From: Harmonia axyridis
Lineage: Eukaryota > Arthropoda > Insecta > Coleoptera > Coccinellidae
Reading direction: 5' to 3'
Assembly (NCBI RefSeq): GCF_914767665.1
Contig: NC_059501.1
Span: forward strand, 82,124,798 to 82,188,797
DNA length: 64,000 nucleotides
Shown: positions 11,225 to 22,481 of the stretch, one piece after another
How the letters are laid out: each line of letters starts with the position of its first letter
Position numbering within the stretch: position 1 is the stretch's first letter
Notes under the pieces: model-generated
What the model saw: only the letters and a program-made list of their open reading frames with translations
The model's database searches: none
What the model was told of the DNA's origin: nothing
Position numbers and translations under genes: made by a program

Positions 11225-11700
11225 CACTACGAAAATCGTGAAAATTTCAGAGTCAGAGTTGGCAAATCTGAAGCAGTTCTGAATTGTCCGGAAGCACCTT
11301 CTCGGTTGACGGCAATGAAGAAGCTGGTGTCAAAATTGGAGAGGTTGGGGCAATTTGGTGATTTGAAAAATCTAAACTATGTGCGTCGCTTAAAAACAAC
11401 TGAGAATATTGCTGCTATTGTCCGTAGGGAATTAGGTATTCACAAAGAATATTACATCGAAATTGGAAGATCTTGATGTGGTCAACATTTCTTTTCAAAA
11501 AGACGGTAATATGTGCAACACAAGCAAAGGAGCAACCGCAATTTTGCAAGAAGAGAAAGAGTTGATCACAATTGGCAACCGAGAACTTGTGAATTAAAAC
11601 CTTCAGACTTTTTTCTTTGGGGTCGCGTGAAAGATAAGATCTACGCTAAGATCAATGTTGCACAATAGATTCAAGAACTTAAAAGTTCGATAAAAAAAAA
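11225..11700 (+). pseudogene. Mariner-family transposase fragment, internally deleted
   Basis: A plus-strand frame reads EAPSRLTAMKKLVSKLERLG followed by RRLKTTENIAAIVRRELGIH, the helix-turn-helix end of a mariner-family transposase with the usual SRLVKKFE...ENIAAV pattern. It then jumps to FQKDGNMCNTSKGATAILQE (counterpart of the second catalytic Asp motif QQDGATCHT) and, in another frame, to the CELKPSDFFLWGRVKDKIYA segment carrying the last catalytic Asp. The middle, including the first catalytic Asp, is missing. A relative is at 23162-23525. Terminal repeats were not located. Confidence 0.7.
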
Positions 11701-11899
11701 TAAAAGTTATCGAGGACATACATACGCATTGATAAAATATACATACTTCTTTTTTTAAATATCAAAATGGCACCTCCAATTGAAAAATCCTTTAGTCAAA
11801 CCACCATCATTGAAATCTTCATGAGGTTTAACATTGTCATCCTCCATCCAAATGCAAATTGCAGTCTAGATTGGATTCGTAGTTTTGAAATTGAAAGAG

Positions 11900-12775
11900 G
11901 TTACTGTATAAATTTCACTGCAAGTGAAACTTTTCAACATGTACATATCCACCTCAAAAACAAAATGTCTCAACTACCCATCCGATATAAGCTAGCTGTA
12001 GATAATGACATCATTCAATAAGAGGTGATATTCAAATATTTGGGAATTGGAATTTCAGGATACGGGGACATAGAGATAGATGTGAAACATCAAACGATGA
12101 AAACCACACGAACTGCAGTCTGCTTGAACAACACTATATGGAGAAGTTGGAGACGGAAGAAGTTGAGGGCAGAATAGCCGGAAAGACTCTACTAGACAGA
12201 GATCGAAACGAAAACATTAGGAGAGAGTGCAAGGTTGAATACATCAATGAATGGCTGCTGAAAAAGTTTCTTCGGATCTTTGACTCTACAAGATCCGAAA
12301 AGTATCTGGATCTTAATATGAATATGCTACACCTCCTCAAAGGGCATTGACACCTTAGGAATCACCTCATGAGAATGGATCTAACAGAAAACGACGAGTG
12401 CAGATTCTGTGAGGAGGAGAAAGAAACTCCGGATCACCTAGTGACGGAATGACTCGTCATCGCTAACCAACGCAAAACCTGCTTTGGACACGAAACTTTT
12501 AGGAGTGAGGAATTAGCCTTCTTGAAGCCATCCCAGATATCGGAGTTCATCAGAACTTTGGAACTGGAAAGCGAGCTGTAGATCACGTTATGGAGAGAAA
12601 AGCTCTGATTGGGGCACAATAGACCATTAGGTTGCAGTGAAACCAAACCTCCTCAATTAACTCTAGGTCGAATGGATGGAGAAAGACTGGTAAGATTAGC
12701 AAAGGACAAGTCACCGTCTGGGACAAGAAGCATTGGGAAACCCAGAAAAAGAGGAAGCGACAACCTCAACGTGGA
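11900..12775 (+). pseudogene. LINE fragment (RT C-terminus), interrupted by another LINE
   Basis: From about 11925 the sequence reads FNMYISTSKTKC, IRYKLAVDNDIIQ, FKYLGIGISGYGDIE and TRTAVCLNNTIW, the palm/thumb end of a non-LTR reverse transcriptase. It continues, after a frameshift, with EGRIAGKTLLDRDRNENIRR and CKVEYINEW (to ~12255). The expected continuation reappears only at 12668: RMDGERLVRLAKDKSPSG, then SIGKPRKRGSDNL. The intervening ~400 bases belong to a different LINE tail. RT copies element RNA into the genome at a nicked target; this copy is 5'-truncated, frameshifted and split, so dead. Which LINE clade it represents is not settled from this fragment. Confidence 0.7.
12258..12662 (+). 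mobile_element. LINE 3' tail nested in another LINE (copy 1)
   Basis: This insert reads FDSTRSEKYLDLNMNMLHLL, KGH.HLRNHLMRMDLTENDE, CRFCEEEKETPDHLVTE and FLKPSQISEFIRTLELE, the conserved tail after RNase H in several insect LINEs, with a Cys/His cluster. The same tail and its 3' untranslated end recur at 23993-24225 (FLKSSQILEL, then ATCACGCTATGG), which fixes the right boundary near 12660. One premature stop lies in the histidine-rich stretch and another before LVIANQRK. Being inside another LINE it must be the younger insertion. Confidence 0.65.
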
Positions 12776-14290
12776 CCCTCAATGATGGCATGGGGATGAA
12801 AAAGGAACATGCAAGATGCATAAACTGGAAGAAGAAAGAAGAAGAAATCAAAATAAAAACAAAATATCGTATGGCCTTATCCACGGAACCCCCAGTCGAA
12901 TTATGTATATTGATGAACTCCACAGCTCTAGTCAAGCTGTCAAGATTGTAACCCAACGTGAAAATTTCCAGATAAGACAGAATCAAATTCGAAAATCAGG
13001 AAAATTAATAGACACGTAGACCTACACGGAGAACGAGCGCTCAAAAAAACAAATACCAAAACGAAACCCTTCAACCACCACAAAGAAAAACCCTCAACTC
13101 TCAATCTCCCACCTCCAGTCTCCAATTCAATTCCCCACCATACATCCATCCAGAAACCGACCATTATAGAACTCGAAAAACGGCCATCGGAAGCCATATT
13201 TTCATAGAGACATCTGCGATAAAGGTCCCCGTAATGAAGTCGAACGTCGACCGATAGATGGCGCCGTACGCTATCCAGCGTACGAAGAATGCAATTAAGT
13301 CCGCTTCGGGATAAGTCCTGGCTGTAGAGCAGTAGCTCATCCATTCCAGATATATTACTGCAAATGGTGCGGACTGACTCCTCCTGCTATCTGGTGAAAT
13401 ATGGCTGATTGAATAAGGCCCGTCGTTTTCGGTTTTTATTGCATTTTCCTGGGCGTGTAATGCAGCGCGACTAGTGAGCCAGTTCATCTACGATTTATCG
13501 CCAGAGGAAAGAGACGAGAAAGAGAGATCCCTTAAGATACGATGACGGGGTAGGTTGATTCCGGAATCGAATCTGCGACGACCCTCACGGTCGGATGGTA
13601 ATAAGATAAATCAACAAGGAGCTCCGTGGTGATATCGTTTTGGATGTATCAATGCGAAGGTTAGAAGAGGTTTTTCGGAAAGGGTGGTCTTAGGATTGGC
13701 AAAGCTTGATTTCTGGGGTGAATGTTGGTTGTAAGATACTTGGTGTAGGTTTAAGAATAAATCCTAAGTCGATACTTTTATATTCGTTGAGTGAATATGT
13801 TAAAGTTCGAATAACAGGGTTAGGACCTTTGAAATCAGGCAACCAATTTGGACCGTGCCAACGTTTTGTCAATAATATTCAGACTTCATGGAGGATGCAG
13901 GGAATTCAAACAAAATAGAGATAAGTTGCAATAACAAATATGTATAAATAAAATGTATTAAAGTCAAAGTTCTAAATATGTCCTTACCAATTTCATTCAG
14001 TTAAATGATAGTGTTGATTTGCTGGGATATTGAAAATTTTGTGAAGTGTAGTTAATAGTGTTATTGTGGCATGTTGTCGCCTTACTGTAAATTTCTATCA
14101 ACTCATAATTTTTTTGAACCTCAATAAGCAGATCAGCTCATTGAAATCAATAAATAATAACCAAGAATTAATTGAAGGATATAATTGTAATGAGAATGAG
14201 AGTATAGCATTAAATTCGCTACAATTTTGTATTTATAAACCGAGATATAGCCGATAAAAATTAGAGGAATTTCCTCAAAACGGCTTACAT
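12776..14290. other. Non-coding, includes a GC-richer block
   Basis: AT-rich to 13000, then a GC-richer unique block at about 13160-13660. Several overlapping short frames lie here on both strands (for example minus 12940-13344) but none shows a domain. No RNA gene or element end was recognised. Confidence 0.35.
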
Positions 14291-14319
14291 TGGCGAAAAA
14301 GAAGCTGTAAGATGCATTC

Positions 14320-15430
14320 CTTCTCAAAGCCGGTGAAGAGAGCTTCGATAGCCAAGGATGCGATGTAATTGATGCTCCTGCTTCCTGGGTGGTTTGGACG
14401 ATGTCAAGGGAAGCAGGATTCCTGGTAATCAGCCAAAACTACATGGACTTCATCAAGGGGCATGTAGGGAGCAATACCATAGTGGTTTTTGATTGAAATC
14501 CTAGTGGGATTAGCTACCAGAGCACCAACGTAGTAGAACGTTGGGAGTTCCTCGATGAACCTTTCTACCAAGCAAGTGTTTCCCAAGATAACCTCAGTTG
14601 GCATCATCACGCAGGCAAGATTTCTCTCCAACGACACAAACAAGATGAAACTATTCTGAAGGGGAACTGGAATCCAAAATGATCCAAGTCAAGCAGGCAG
14701 CTAATGATTCGAGAACGACAGTGTAGTCATTACGGGGGAAGACATTGATCTTCTAGTGCTGGTGAATGCTTTTAAATTTTTAAAGAAAAAATGTCAATTC
14801 CAGAGAAGTAACACTTCAACCATATTTTATTTTCTCTACTCTTTCAAACACGGGCTCCAAGACATACTTTTCCTACACGCTATAAGAGGGTGCAAAACCA
14901 CCTCAGTAGTCTTTGGTATTGAGAATAAGATAATTATACACATATATCAGACGAACCCCGGCCTCTCTTCAATGTCGGAGATTTTCAAGCACCCCGAGGC
15001 AGCTCCAACTCAAATTGCTGACGTTGTAGAGTAGTTCTTATTGAAATTGTATGGAGGAAACATTTAACGTGACAACCTCGATGACCTGAGATATCGCGTT
15101 TTTACCAAGGCCAAAATGCCAACTCGACAGATTGCCCCCAACCAGAAATGCCGCTAAGTGCCAATCATTTAGGACTCACTAACAAGTCCAGAATTGGATG
15201 GGAAGTCAAGGGGTCTACGAAAAGCTGTCATCTGCTTGGGGATGAAATATTAACAAACGAGGATATTATGATTATACTCACTATTATTACAAAATCACCA
15301 GTGTTAATTGAGTGATTCAAATATGTGTAGGTTTGGTTTCCATTTCCAGAACAATGGATGTTGCACCAGTACACCTGCTCCGCAGAGTACTCTGAATATA
15401 CACAACTAGGTGTACCACCGATGGCTGCCA
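14320..15430 (+). pseudogene. Decayed copy of a multicopy insect gene (PIN-like protein family)
   Basis: Plus-strand pieces in changing frames follow the order of a widespread, multicopy, uncharacterised insect protein. VGSNTIVVFDGNPSGIS-like text is at ~14465-14510, VSQDNL at ~14575, QVKQAANDSRTT at ~14685, then EDIDLLVLVNAFKF at ~14735. Next come DILFLHAIRGCKTTSVVFG (14850-14920), SEIFKHPEAAPTQIADVVE with LLKLYGGN (14980-15065), and DDLRYRVFTKAKMPTRQIAP (15078-15135). The acidic EDxDLL motif and the LHAxxGCxTTS motif are what I use for the family; related proteins are thought to have a PIN-nuclease-like fold. At least five frameshifts or stops are present and there are no clear introns, consistent with a dead, possibly transposon-borne copy. 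The cysteine-containing tail at ~15320-15420 is doubtful. Confidence 0.55.
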
Positions 15431-17655
15431 AGCATTCGTTTTTGCCATTTTGAAGAAATTCCCCTAAGTCTGATCGGTTGTATCTCGACTGATATTAGAA
15501 TTAGGAAAAAGTTTATGGATTTTAATTCAAAAATGAGCGTTTTGGTCGAAAACTACTTAGTTCAGAAGTTATAAGCCAAACCAAAGTCCGAAAGCAATTA
15601 TTGAACTAATTCATGCCTTTAGCATTCCTTTGATGACATACTAATGATCAACCAACAAATCATGCCAATCAAATCAAATCAAATACTAAGCATATTAAAA
15701 GGCATCAATCTAGTCGACTGAAGATGTCATATTATGTTTCTTCATTAACATAATGAATTGTAAGAGATGTTTGCTTTTTATGGGCATCATCAGTGGTGTA
15801 GCTGATAATCAAGGAAAAATACTCAGCATTTTTCAGTTTCTTCTGTACTACATTGCCTAGCATAATAAGAGGTTACGCTCATTTTGACTCGTCTAGGGTA
15901 GCTTCATCTCAGGTTACCCTATGATCCTATGGACTACTTCAGCAGTCCAACTATCCGCAAGCGTTCTCTACAGCTATCTAGTGTGATGATCGATTCTGGC
16001 TAACACTTCCACTTCTTCTACTTCTATATCAAGTGTATGCATTGCTAAATAAACTAAACTAAACAATATCAAGTTTGTATACATTATCAAAAATTGAAAT
16101 ATTCTTATTTGGAAAATTAACTCATTTTTCGATTTCGACTATTGCCTTCCGGAATTCTTTGGGTAATTTCGTTTCAAGCCGGGAGGAAACCGCCTCCACT
16201 CAGATGCAATCTAAAAATTGCAACATTTTCTGGCCATTGCCCTGCTAATGCACCCATCACATCTCAACGTACATTTCCACAGGCTGTAATCCCCCCTTTA
16301 TTTCTCTTGTAAGTCCTCCCGCTCCAAAATGCACAAGGTTTACGAGGGGAACGTCCCTAAGTGGCAGCCTTCTATAAAATATCGTTTATGAGATCATAAA
16401 ATGCGCTGAGCTTATTAGATGTGAACTTGAGACGTTTAGTATGATTGTACATTAGGATTTACGCAGCCATTTGTGTCGTATTTTCCTACAGAGAACACCT
16501 GGATAACAAATTGCTGGATTATTATTCATTGCTGAGCGTTAGTTATTCCATCAGTTGCCATCTTACTCGATAACATACGGTTGGATTGTTAAACTTTATG
16601 ATTTAAAATTTGTTGCTCTCGGAATTCGTTATGGGATTAGAAGAAATGCAAAATGGCCTAATAAAGCATGCCAGTGTGAGACTACTATGGTATTATATCA
16701 AAAGGCTGCATTGAGGTCATTGGATAAATTAATACCTATTTGCAATTTTATGTGATGCTATTCCAATACTTTACACTTTTACACCTACAGAGTGTACAGA
16801 ATTCGATGATCTTGAGTACTTGAAGGTTAAAAGATTAAGAGTAGCTTTAGCTAATCTTCGCCTTTGCAGGGCAAATGTATGTACAGTGCATCCCATTTTG
16901 GGTGAAACAGCCAGGTTTCTCGCTTGTTATTTAAGATAGAGCCTTGCGGTTTTCACGTTCCTGTCCTACTTTTTCGTGAAACTCAAGTTAGTCTAATCAG
17001 ATTTTGCATAACTGTTTCCGTTCAAGAGATACAGGGTGATTTTGGAAATTGATACTTTTCGGACCCATTCGGAAATCATTCGGAAAATGATTTTATTCGT
17101 GTTTATTTCTCTACTCTTTCTACATTCAAACACAATAATCAGAGCAATAGACCCCAAATAACCCCTCTCAAAACATTCACACCTAAAAACTTCAAAAGCC
17201 ATAACCACCAAACTTCCCACCTGAGATTCCATGCGTCCTGGCCAGACAGGTACTTCCAGGACCTATTAAATTGATATTAATCCGGAAATCCCGCACACTT
17301 CCTGCCGTATCCCCTCCACGGCGGCAAACTTTTATAATGACGTCCCCTACCATAAACTTCCATACTGTATAATCCCACGGAATTTGTTTACTTAATGTCT
17401 GAGACGACTTGACAAATATCAGGCCTGCTTCGACCTTGCCACTGCTCCGATTTAGTTTTACGTAAACCCCATCTGTTCCGAAGGGGGGTCTGCATTCGCT
17501 AATTCTGGCGTAGCATTAACTTATTGGCTTGACAAATGTCAAGCATTCGTCTTCGATAAGGGTTGGATAATAGGGGAAAGGGGTCCATCGATCAGACTAC
17601 TTGATATTTTTGGTTGGATTGAGTCGATGATATCCTTCGAGTTTTGTGGTTTTGT
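15431..17655. other. Non-coding, no recognised feature
   Basis: AT-rich sequence with a slightly GC-richer patch at about 17200-17540. The ATCAAATC-type short tandem at ~15670-15690 is minor. Nothing else could be supported. Confidence 0.4.
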
Positions 17656-17659
17656 TATA

Positions 17660-18587
17660 AAGGGTGTTTTTTTTAGAGCTATATAACTTTAAATTGCAAT
17701 AAAACAACGATGGATTATTCGATTGACATGAATTTTATTTATTCGCAAGATAATCTTGTGGCATTACATTTTGAATGTGATTTCTGGAATATGACCGCCA
17801 CAGCTGGCTCGGATGTAGTCCCATTTTCGATGACTTTTTCCAAACATTTGTGGCCGTATATCGGCAATAACACGGCGAATGTTGACTTCCAAATGGTCAA
17901 TGGTTTGTGGCTTATCCGCATAGACGAATGACTTTTCATAGTCCCACCGAAAGTAGTCTAGCGGTGTTAAATCACAAGATCTTGGAGGCCAATCCACAGG
18001 TCCAAAACGTGAAATTAGGCGGTCACCAAACGTGTCTTTCAATAAATCGATTGTGGCACGAGCTGTGTGACATGTTGTACCGTCTTGTTGGAACTACAGC
18101 TCCAGGACATCATGGTTGTTCAATTCAGGAATGAAAGAGTTAGTAATCATGGCTCTATACCGATCATCATTGACTGTAACGTTCAGGCCATCATCGTTTT
18201 TGAAGAAGTACGAACGAATGATTCCACCAGCCCATAAAGCGCACCAAACAGTCAGTTTTTCTGGATGTAACGGTGTTTCGACATACACTTGAGGATTAGC
18301 TTCACTCCAAATGCGGCAGTTTTGTTTGTTGACGTAGCCATTCAACCAGAAGTGCGCTTCATCGCTAAACAAAATATAATGGACGTAGTGCTCGATACGT
18401 ATTCCGCACAGAACCATTATTTCCGAAATAAAATTGTACTATTTGCAAGCGTTGTTCAGGCGTGAATCTGTTCATGAAGAATTGCCGAATCAAACTGAGA
18501 ATAAGACATCTAACAGCTGTGAAATCGGTCGCCATCTCGAACAGTAATGCCAACGTAAAGTTATATACCTCGAAAAAAAACACCCGT
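17660..18587 (-). mobile_element. DD41D mariner, internally deleted, copy 1
   Basis: Bounded by TA at 17658-17659 and 18588-18589. The left end AAGGGTGTTTTTTTTAGAGC and right end (reverse complement ACGGGTGTTTTTTTTCGAGG) form terminal inverted repeats of at least 35 bp. Three other copies share these ends (28297, 56167, 62577). At 928 bp it lacks the middle of the transposase gene, so it is non-autonomous. The transposase that mobilised it would have come from a longer relative elsewhere. Confidence 0.9.
17764..18583 (-). pseudogene. DD41D mariner transposase remnant, copy 1
   Basis: The N-terminal end (MNRFTPEQRLQIVQFYF, then NTYRALRP, ~18475-18380) is joined directly to the first catalytic motif ILFSDEAHFWLNGY (~18375), which removes the rest of the DNA-binding domain. 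Then follow HPEKLTVWCALWAGGII, a decayed second catalytic motif, FGDRLISRFGPVDWPPRSCD and LTPLDYF with the third catalytic Asp. In better preserved copies 41 residues separate the second and third Asp, which points to the DD41D (rosa/Visitor-like) mariners. A frameshift separates the two catalytic segments, and the usual W at LWGY is altered. Confidence 0.85.
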
Positions 18588-18743
18588 TACCAACTCTCCA
18601 GTAGATAGTAGCGCTTAGAAGATGTTAAACTATTTTGTTATTGAACTATATATTATTACCTGATGTCGCTATATGTCGTCGACGACTACTAACATTTTAT
18701 TCTTGGAGAAGAAGTTCCTCGTATGCGTTTGGAACTCTGAGCT

Positions 18744-18815
18744 CCTTCGGTAGCTCATCGATTAGATCCCTGGACTAATGATTCGGAGGTTGCGGGTTCG
18801 ATTTCCGCTCTAGGA
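18744..18815 (+). repeat. tRNA-derived repeat or pseudo-tRNA, copy 2
   Basis: A 72-base tRNA-like sequence related to the one at 8955-9027. It shares GGTAGCTCA, TGGACTA.TGATTCGGAGG and TTGCG.GTTCGA with a good T-arm (GCGGG/TCCGC). Anticodon loop CTAATGA would give AAT. The D-arm TAGCTCATCGATTAGATC does not pair well and the acceptor stem has two mismatches, so it is a SINE head or pseudogene. Confidence 0.55.
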
Positions 18816-20780
18816 GGAATTTTTTCCGTATGTCATGCCAATATATCTCAATATTACTCACATTGTCTTATCATCAGATAGACAAATCAACATAGTTTTA
18901 TTCTTAGGAGAACAGAAATTACCGGACCCAGAAAGAAATATCAAGATCTTCCTGGATATAATTATTCAAATCTATAATGGGTGGAGGTTAAACTTATCAA
19001 CTGAATAGTCAACATTGATAGAACGCATCAAACAATGTGGTTCAACGAAAACTCAACACCTCGATTTTTCGGCTTCAAAATGAAAATGTGGAATATTTCT
19101 CCCCATTTGTGATTCAAGATGAAACAAATTTTCTGGTCTTTGCATCCCTGTAACTACAACTCCCTAACAGAGGTGAGTACAACTCTTTGATTTGAGATAT
19201 TTCACGAAGAAGTAAAAATAAAAAAAAAGTATTTTCCTGATATATCTGATAATTAGATGATTAATATATTTCACAGTGTTCACATTAAGAAAAATAATTG
19301 CAATTTCCAAATCATTATCTCGTCGATGATTTTTAAAGATTCACATTGCCTTTCACCTACTTATTCAGCTCCTTATGCAGCTTCTCCTTCAGGTGGACCT
19401 CCACCAGCAGCCTTAATCAGCATATCATTGTGAGATGTTACCGCAATAGCGCATCCAACAACAACAACCAAAATTGCGAATGGGTGAATACAAACAGGTC
19501 TTGGTATGCACCCCATCTTGAAATATAAAAATAACCACTATAAATTTCTCTATTACATTGTCAGCTACAACTTTGACAATTAGGGAGGTAGTTCGGTGTC
19601 TACGTTGAATTTCTGTGCTTCTAATGTAAATAAACCTTATGTATACTCTGTAACATAAAAATGGAACACCAAGAAAGCTTCGAGGTTTTTTACTAATTTT
19701 GGCAGAAATGTTGAGCTTATCAGAGCTATTTATTGGACTGCAAGACAAAATTCTAATTAGACTGTACGAAGGGATACAGGATGTCCTTTGTTTCGAAAGC
19801 ATTGATCGGCTACTAATCTAATACTCGAAAATCAACATTAATCGAAGATGGTGATCCAGGACCTAATTTGTCTGCATGGCCGTCTTGACCTTCTCTAGAC
19901 CATGCATAATAACAATATGTGTGATTAGGTGCTCTTAATGTTCTGAGACTTATTGAGTGAAGGGCAAGGTATTTCTGTTAAACGTATTATACATTTAGAT
20001 TTTAATGTTGATATCACCTTCTGTAGTGAATTGGCCGTCCGATTGAACGTATATAAAATACTCTGTAGAACATCTTCGCTTTCGGCAATCAGAACGACAA
20101 TGTCGGCGTAACCTGAGATCTTAATCTCTTATATAAACACAATATTTGCGTTGTAAAAATCCCGATATCTGTCAGATAAATTAGCATATACTCGACTCTG
20201 CGGAATTATTTTCATAACAATGAATGAGACCGTTAAGAAAATAATAGATACATATCTGAGTCATGTATTTGCTAATTTATTAGACAAGGTATTGGGAATT
20301 CCACAACCCATAAACATGTTAACACAGGACATTTGTATGGAAATCAAAAGATAGCTCATTCAACAGTTTCTTCCGATTGATTGCATTTTTATGATAGACT
20401 TTTTATATGAATTTCGTTCTTTCGTTGATTTTATTATTTCAACAAAGTGTTACTGTTAATTTTCAATATTCTGTGTACCTAAGCCAATCATTTTCATTAG
20501 ACTGAGCTAACTTTGTCTTTGTTTCTTCATTTATAGATATTTGTTAGTTCAACTAATGTATACATATTTTGTTTGATTCCTCTGTAGCCTTAATGCAGTT
20601 TAAATATATAGACGAAAAGTTGGCTTAGTCCAAATTTGTTTCCCGATTTCAATATTCTTAACCTTGTAATTTGAAGTTCTTCATGTTTACTCAAAATCGA
20701 TGCTCACTGACCGCACCTCGAGAACTAGTTGACTAAGATATAAGGACCTGAGATCTTATGCTTCTTCTCTCTTCTTCAGC
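18816..20780. other. Non-coding, no recognised feature
   Basis: AT-rich sequence. A 125-codon minus-strand frame (19425-19802) has no domain and is probably chance. Nothing else supported. Confidence 0.4.
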
Positions 20781-20781
20781 T

Positions 20782-21612
20782 ACAGGGTGGTTTAAATTCA
20801 GTATATTTCGCTATATCTTGATTTTCGTTCGAGATTTTCGAAAAAATCTAGAACGTTTTTTTTTTCATCAATTTTTATAGTTTATAAGATACCTTACTCA
20901 CAACATTATCAACAACAATCATTTACCTCTTTAGAGATATAGAGGACAGTTAGTGTTTTTGAAATCGGATGCCCTATCTCACACTTGATCACAAGTGTAT
21001 TGAGATATTTAACAATAGACACAAAATACTTGGAATCTCCAACTAAATGGAAACTTTTTATGTATAAGGTGTTCCATTAAATGAACGAAGTCGAAAAACT
21101 CAAAAACCGGTAACAGGATGCTCAAAAAACGTTGGAAGAATATACTGGTCCCATTCAAACAAGCCAACTCTTTTTTATATTTCTAAAACGGTAATTGATA
21201 CCTATGGTATATTATGAGTATTATATAATTTATGATAATAACTGAAAAAAGTTTAAAAATTTTTCGAATAGAATACCCCGAGTAGAAACCAATATATAGC
21301 AAAATATTTGAAAGAGTCATTTTTTAGAAACACCCTGTAACTCGAGAATGAACAAAGATATCTACGATCTCCTTTCTTATATCTTGTTTTTTCTAAAAAT
21401 AAGATCGAGAGTTTTTGAAGATTTTTTCTCATAGTCTGATAGTTCTAGAGATGATTTCAATAATGATACTTTCCTACTTCATTTTTAGAGGAATTTCAAT
21501 GTTTATTTACAACTCAACTATTTTTAGTTAATTATGTAACATATTTTTTCGGTAAATAAACTTCATTATTAATATTATTATTATAATAATAATCGAATGT
21601 GGGACATCCTGT
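20782..21612. mobile_element. Probable non-autonomous element with TACAGG ends
   Basis: The left boundary TACAGGGTGG and right boundary CATCCTGTA are inverted, a pattern shared by the better supported fold-back elements at 37, 43 and 58 kb. A third such end, ACACCCTGTAAC, lies at ~21344, so there may be two overlapping elements. An internal stretch (about 21130-21310) is related to 40680-40890. No coding capacity. Confidence 0.4.
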
Positions 21613-21625
21613 ACACTCACCATAA

Positions 21626-22478
21626 GCCCCGGTGCACACATACGACTTTTGCAGTCACGACACCGTTGCTGTGTCGTACTTGCGACCTGTGGTACAAAGA
21701 ATCAAATGGGAGTATGCACACTACCCGCCGTGCCGTTGCGACGTCGTAACTGCCAGCCTACGGTCGTTTTTTGGTAGCATGTCCCTCTAGGCCGCAACTG
21801 TGCCGCAGTCGTACATGCGATCTCTCAGTACTCTTTTCTATATTGGCCTGTGCACACATACGACTTTTGTCGTGAGTTCGCACAATGGCAGAGAGGGAAT
21901 TGGATATCGATTTCTTCATTGAAGAAACTAAAATGAGATGATGTCAGAAAAATTTATTGGGTAGTAGTATGTTGTTCTCATCAATTCTTCGAACAACAGG
22001 ATTTTCAACAATTCATCTCTATTTCTCATGATCGGTGAGTCCGCTGGTAGCCTATATATTTTCTTCCGAACGATTTTATCATTGTCTATAGTTATTGCGA
22101 AAGTAATAAAGTGTCTTATTCAAACTCTTATAAAAATTTAAATTCAATTTTTGAAACAGCTAGAGATTTCAAGATCATATGAGTGACAGTTTCGTAGAAA
22201 TCATGAAAAACTGAAAAAGTTTTAAATTTTTATGATCCAACAAATACAATGCGCACTAGTTTCCCATTCAGCATCGTGAATGTAATACTTTCTGGACTTA
22301 TTTGATTATAATCAAATAAGTCCAGAAAGATTACATTCACGATGCTGAATGGGAAACTAGTGCGCATTGAATTGATCCGGCTCCGCAACCACGCCGGTGT
22401 AGTATGTAGTGTGCATTGAATAGGTACGACACCGCAACGGGTGTCGTAACTGCAAAAGTCGGATGTGTGCACCGGGCC
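21626..22478. mobile_element. PIF/Harbinger-like MITE
   Basis: Flanked by TAA at 21623-21625 and 22479-22481, the 3-bp target duplication typical of PIF/Harbinger. The ends GCCCCGGTGCACACAT and, reversed, GGCCCGGTGCACACAT continue as an inverted repeat of about 60 bp (ACGACTTTTGCAGT.ACGACACC.GTTGC). A further TIR-like word lies inside at ~21846. Shortly after it a start codon at 21885 opens a short MAERELDIDFFIEETK frame that resembles the start of a MADF-type protein, the usual partner gene of Harbinger transposase, before a stop. At 853 bp it is non-autonomous. Confidence 0.75.
22247..22369. repeat. Near-perfect 123-bp palindrome
   Basis: Two arms of about 61 bases meet at GATTATAATC (centre ~22308) with no spacer. 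The only difference is one extra A in the left arm near 22294. It lies within the Harbinger-like element. Such a sequence could extrude a cruciform, could reflect an inverted duplication after transposition, or could be an assembly artefact. Confidence 0.9.
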
Positions 22479-22481
22479 TAA

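Noticed and set aside
12940..13487. Overlapping minus-strand frames of 134 and 107 codons
   Set aside because: They overlap each other in different frames in a GC-richer block, and neither has a recognisable domain; chance openness is the simpler explanation.
14404..14643. 79-codon minus-strand frame
   Set aside because: It is the antisense shadow of the plus-strand pseudogene at 14.3-15.4 kb.
17907..18134. Plus-strand frames antisense to the DD41D copies (also at 56427 and 62826)
   Set aside because: They recur only because the element is repeated; the homologous reading is on the minus strand.
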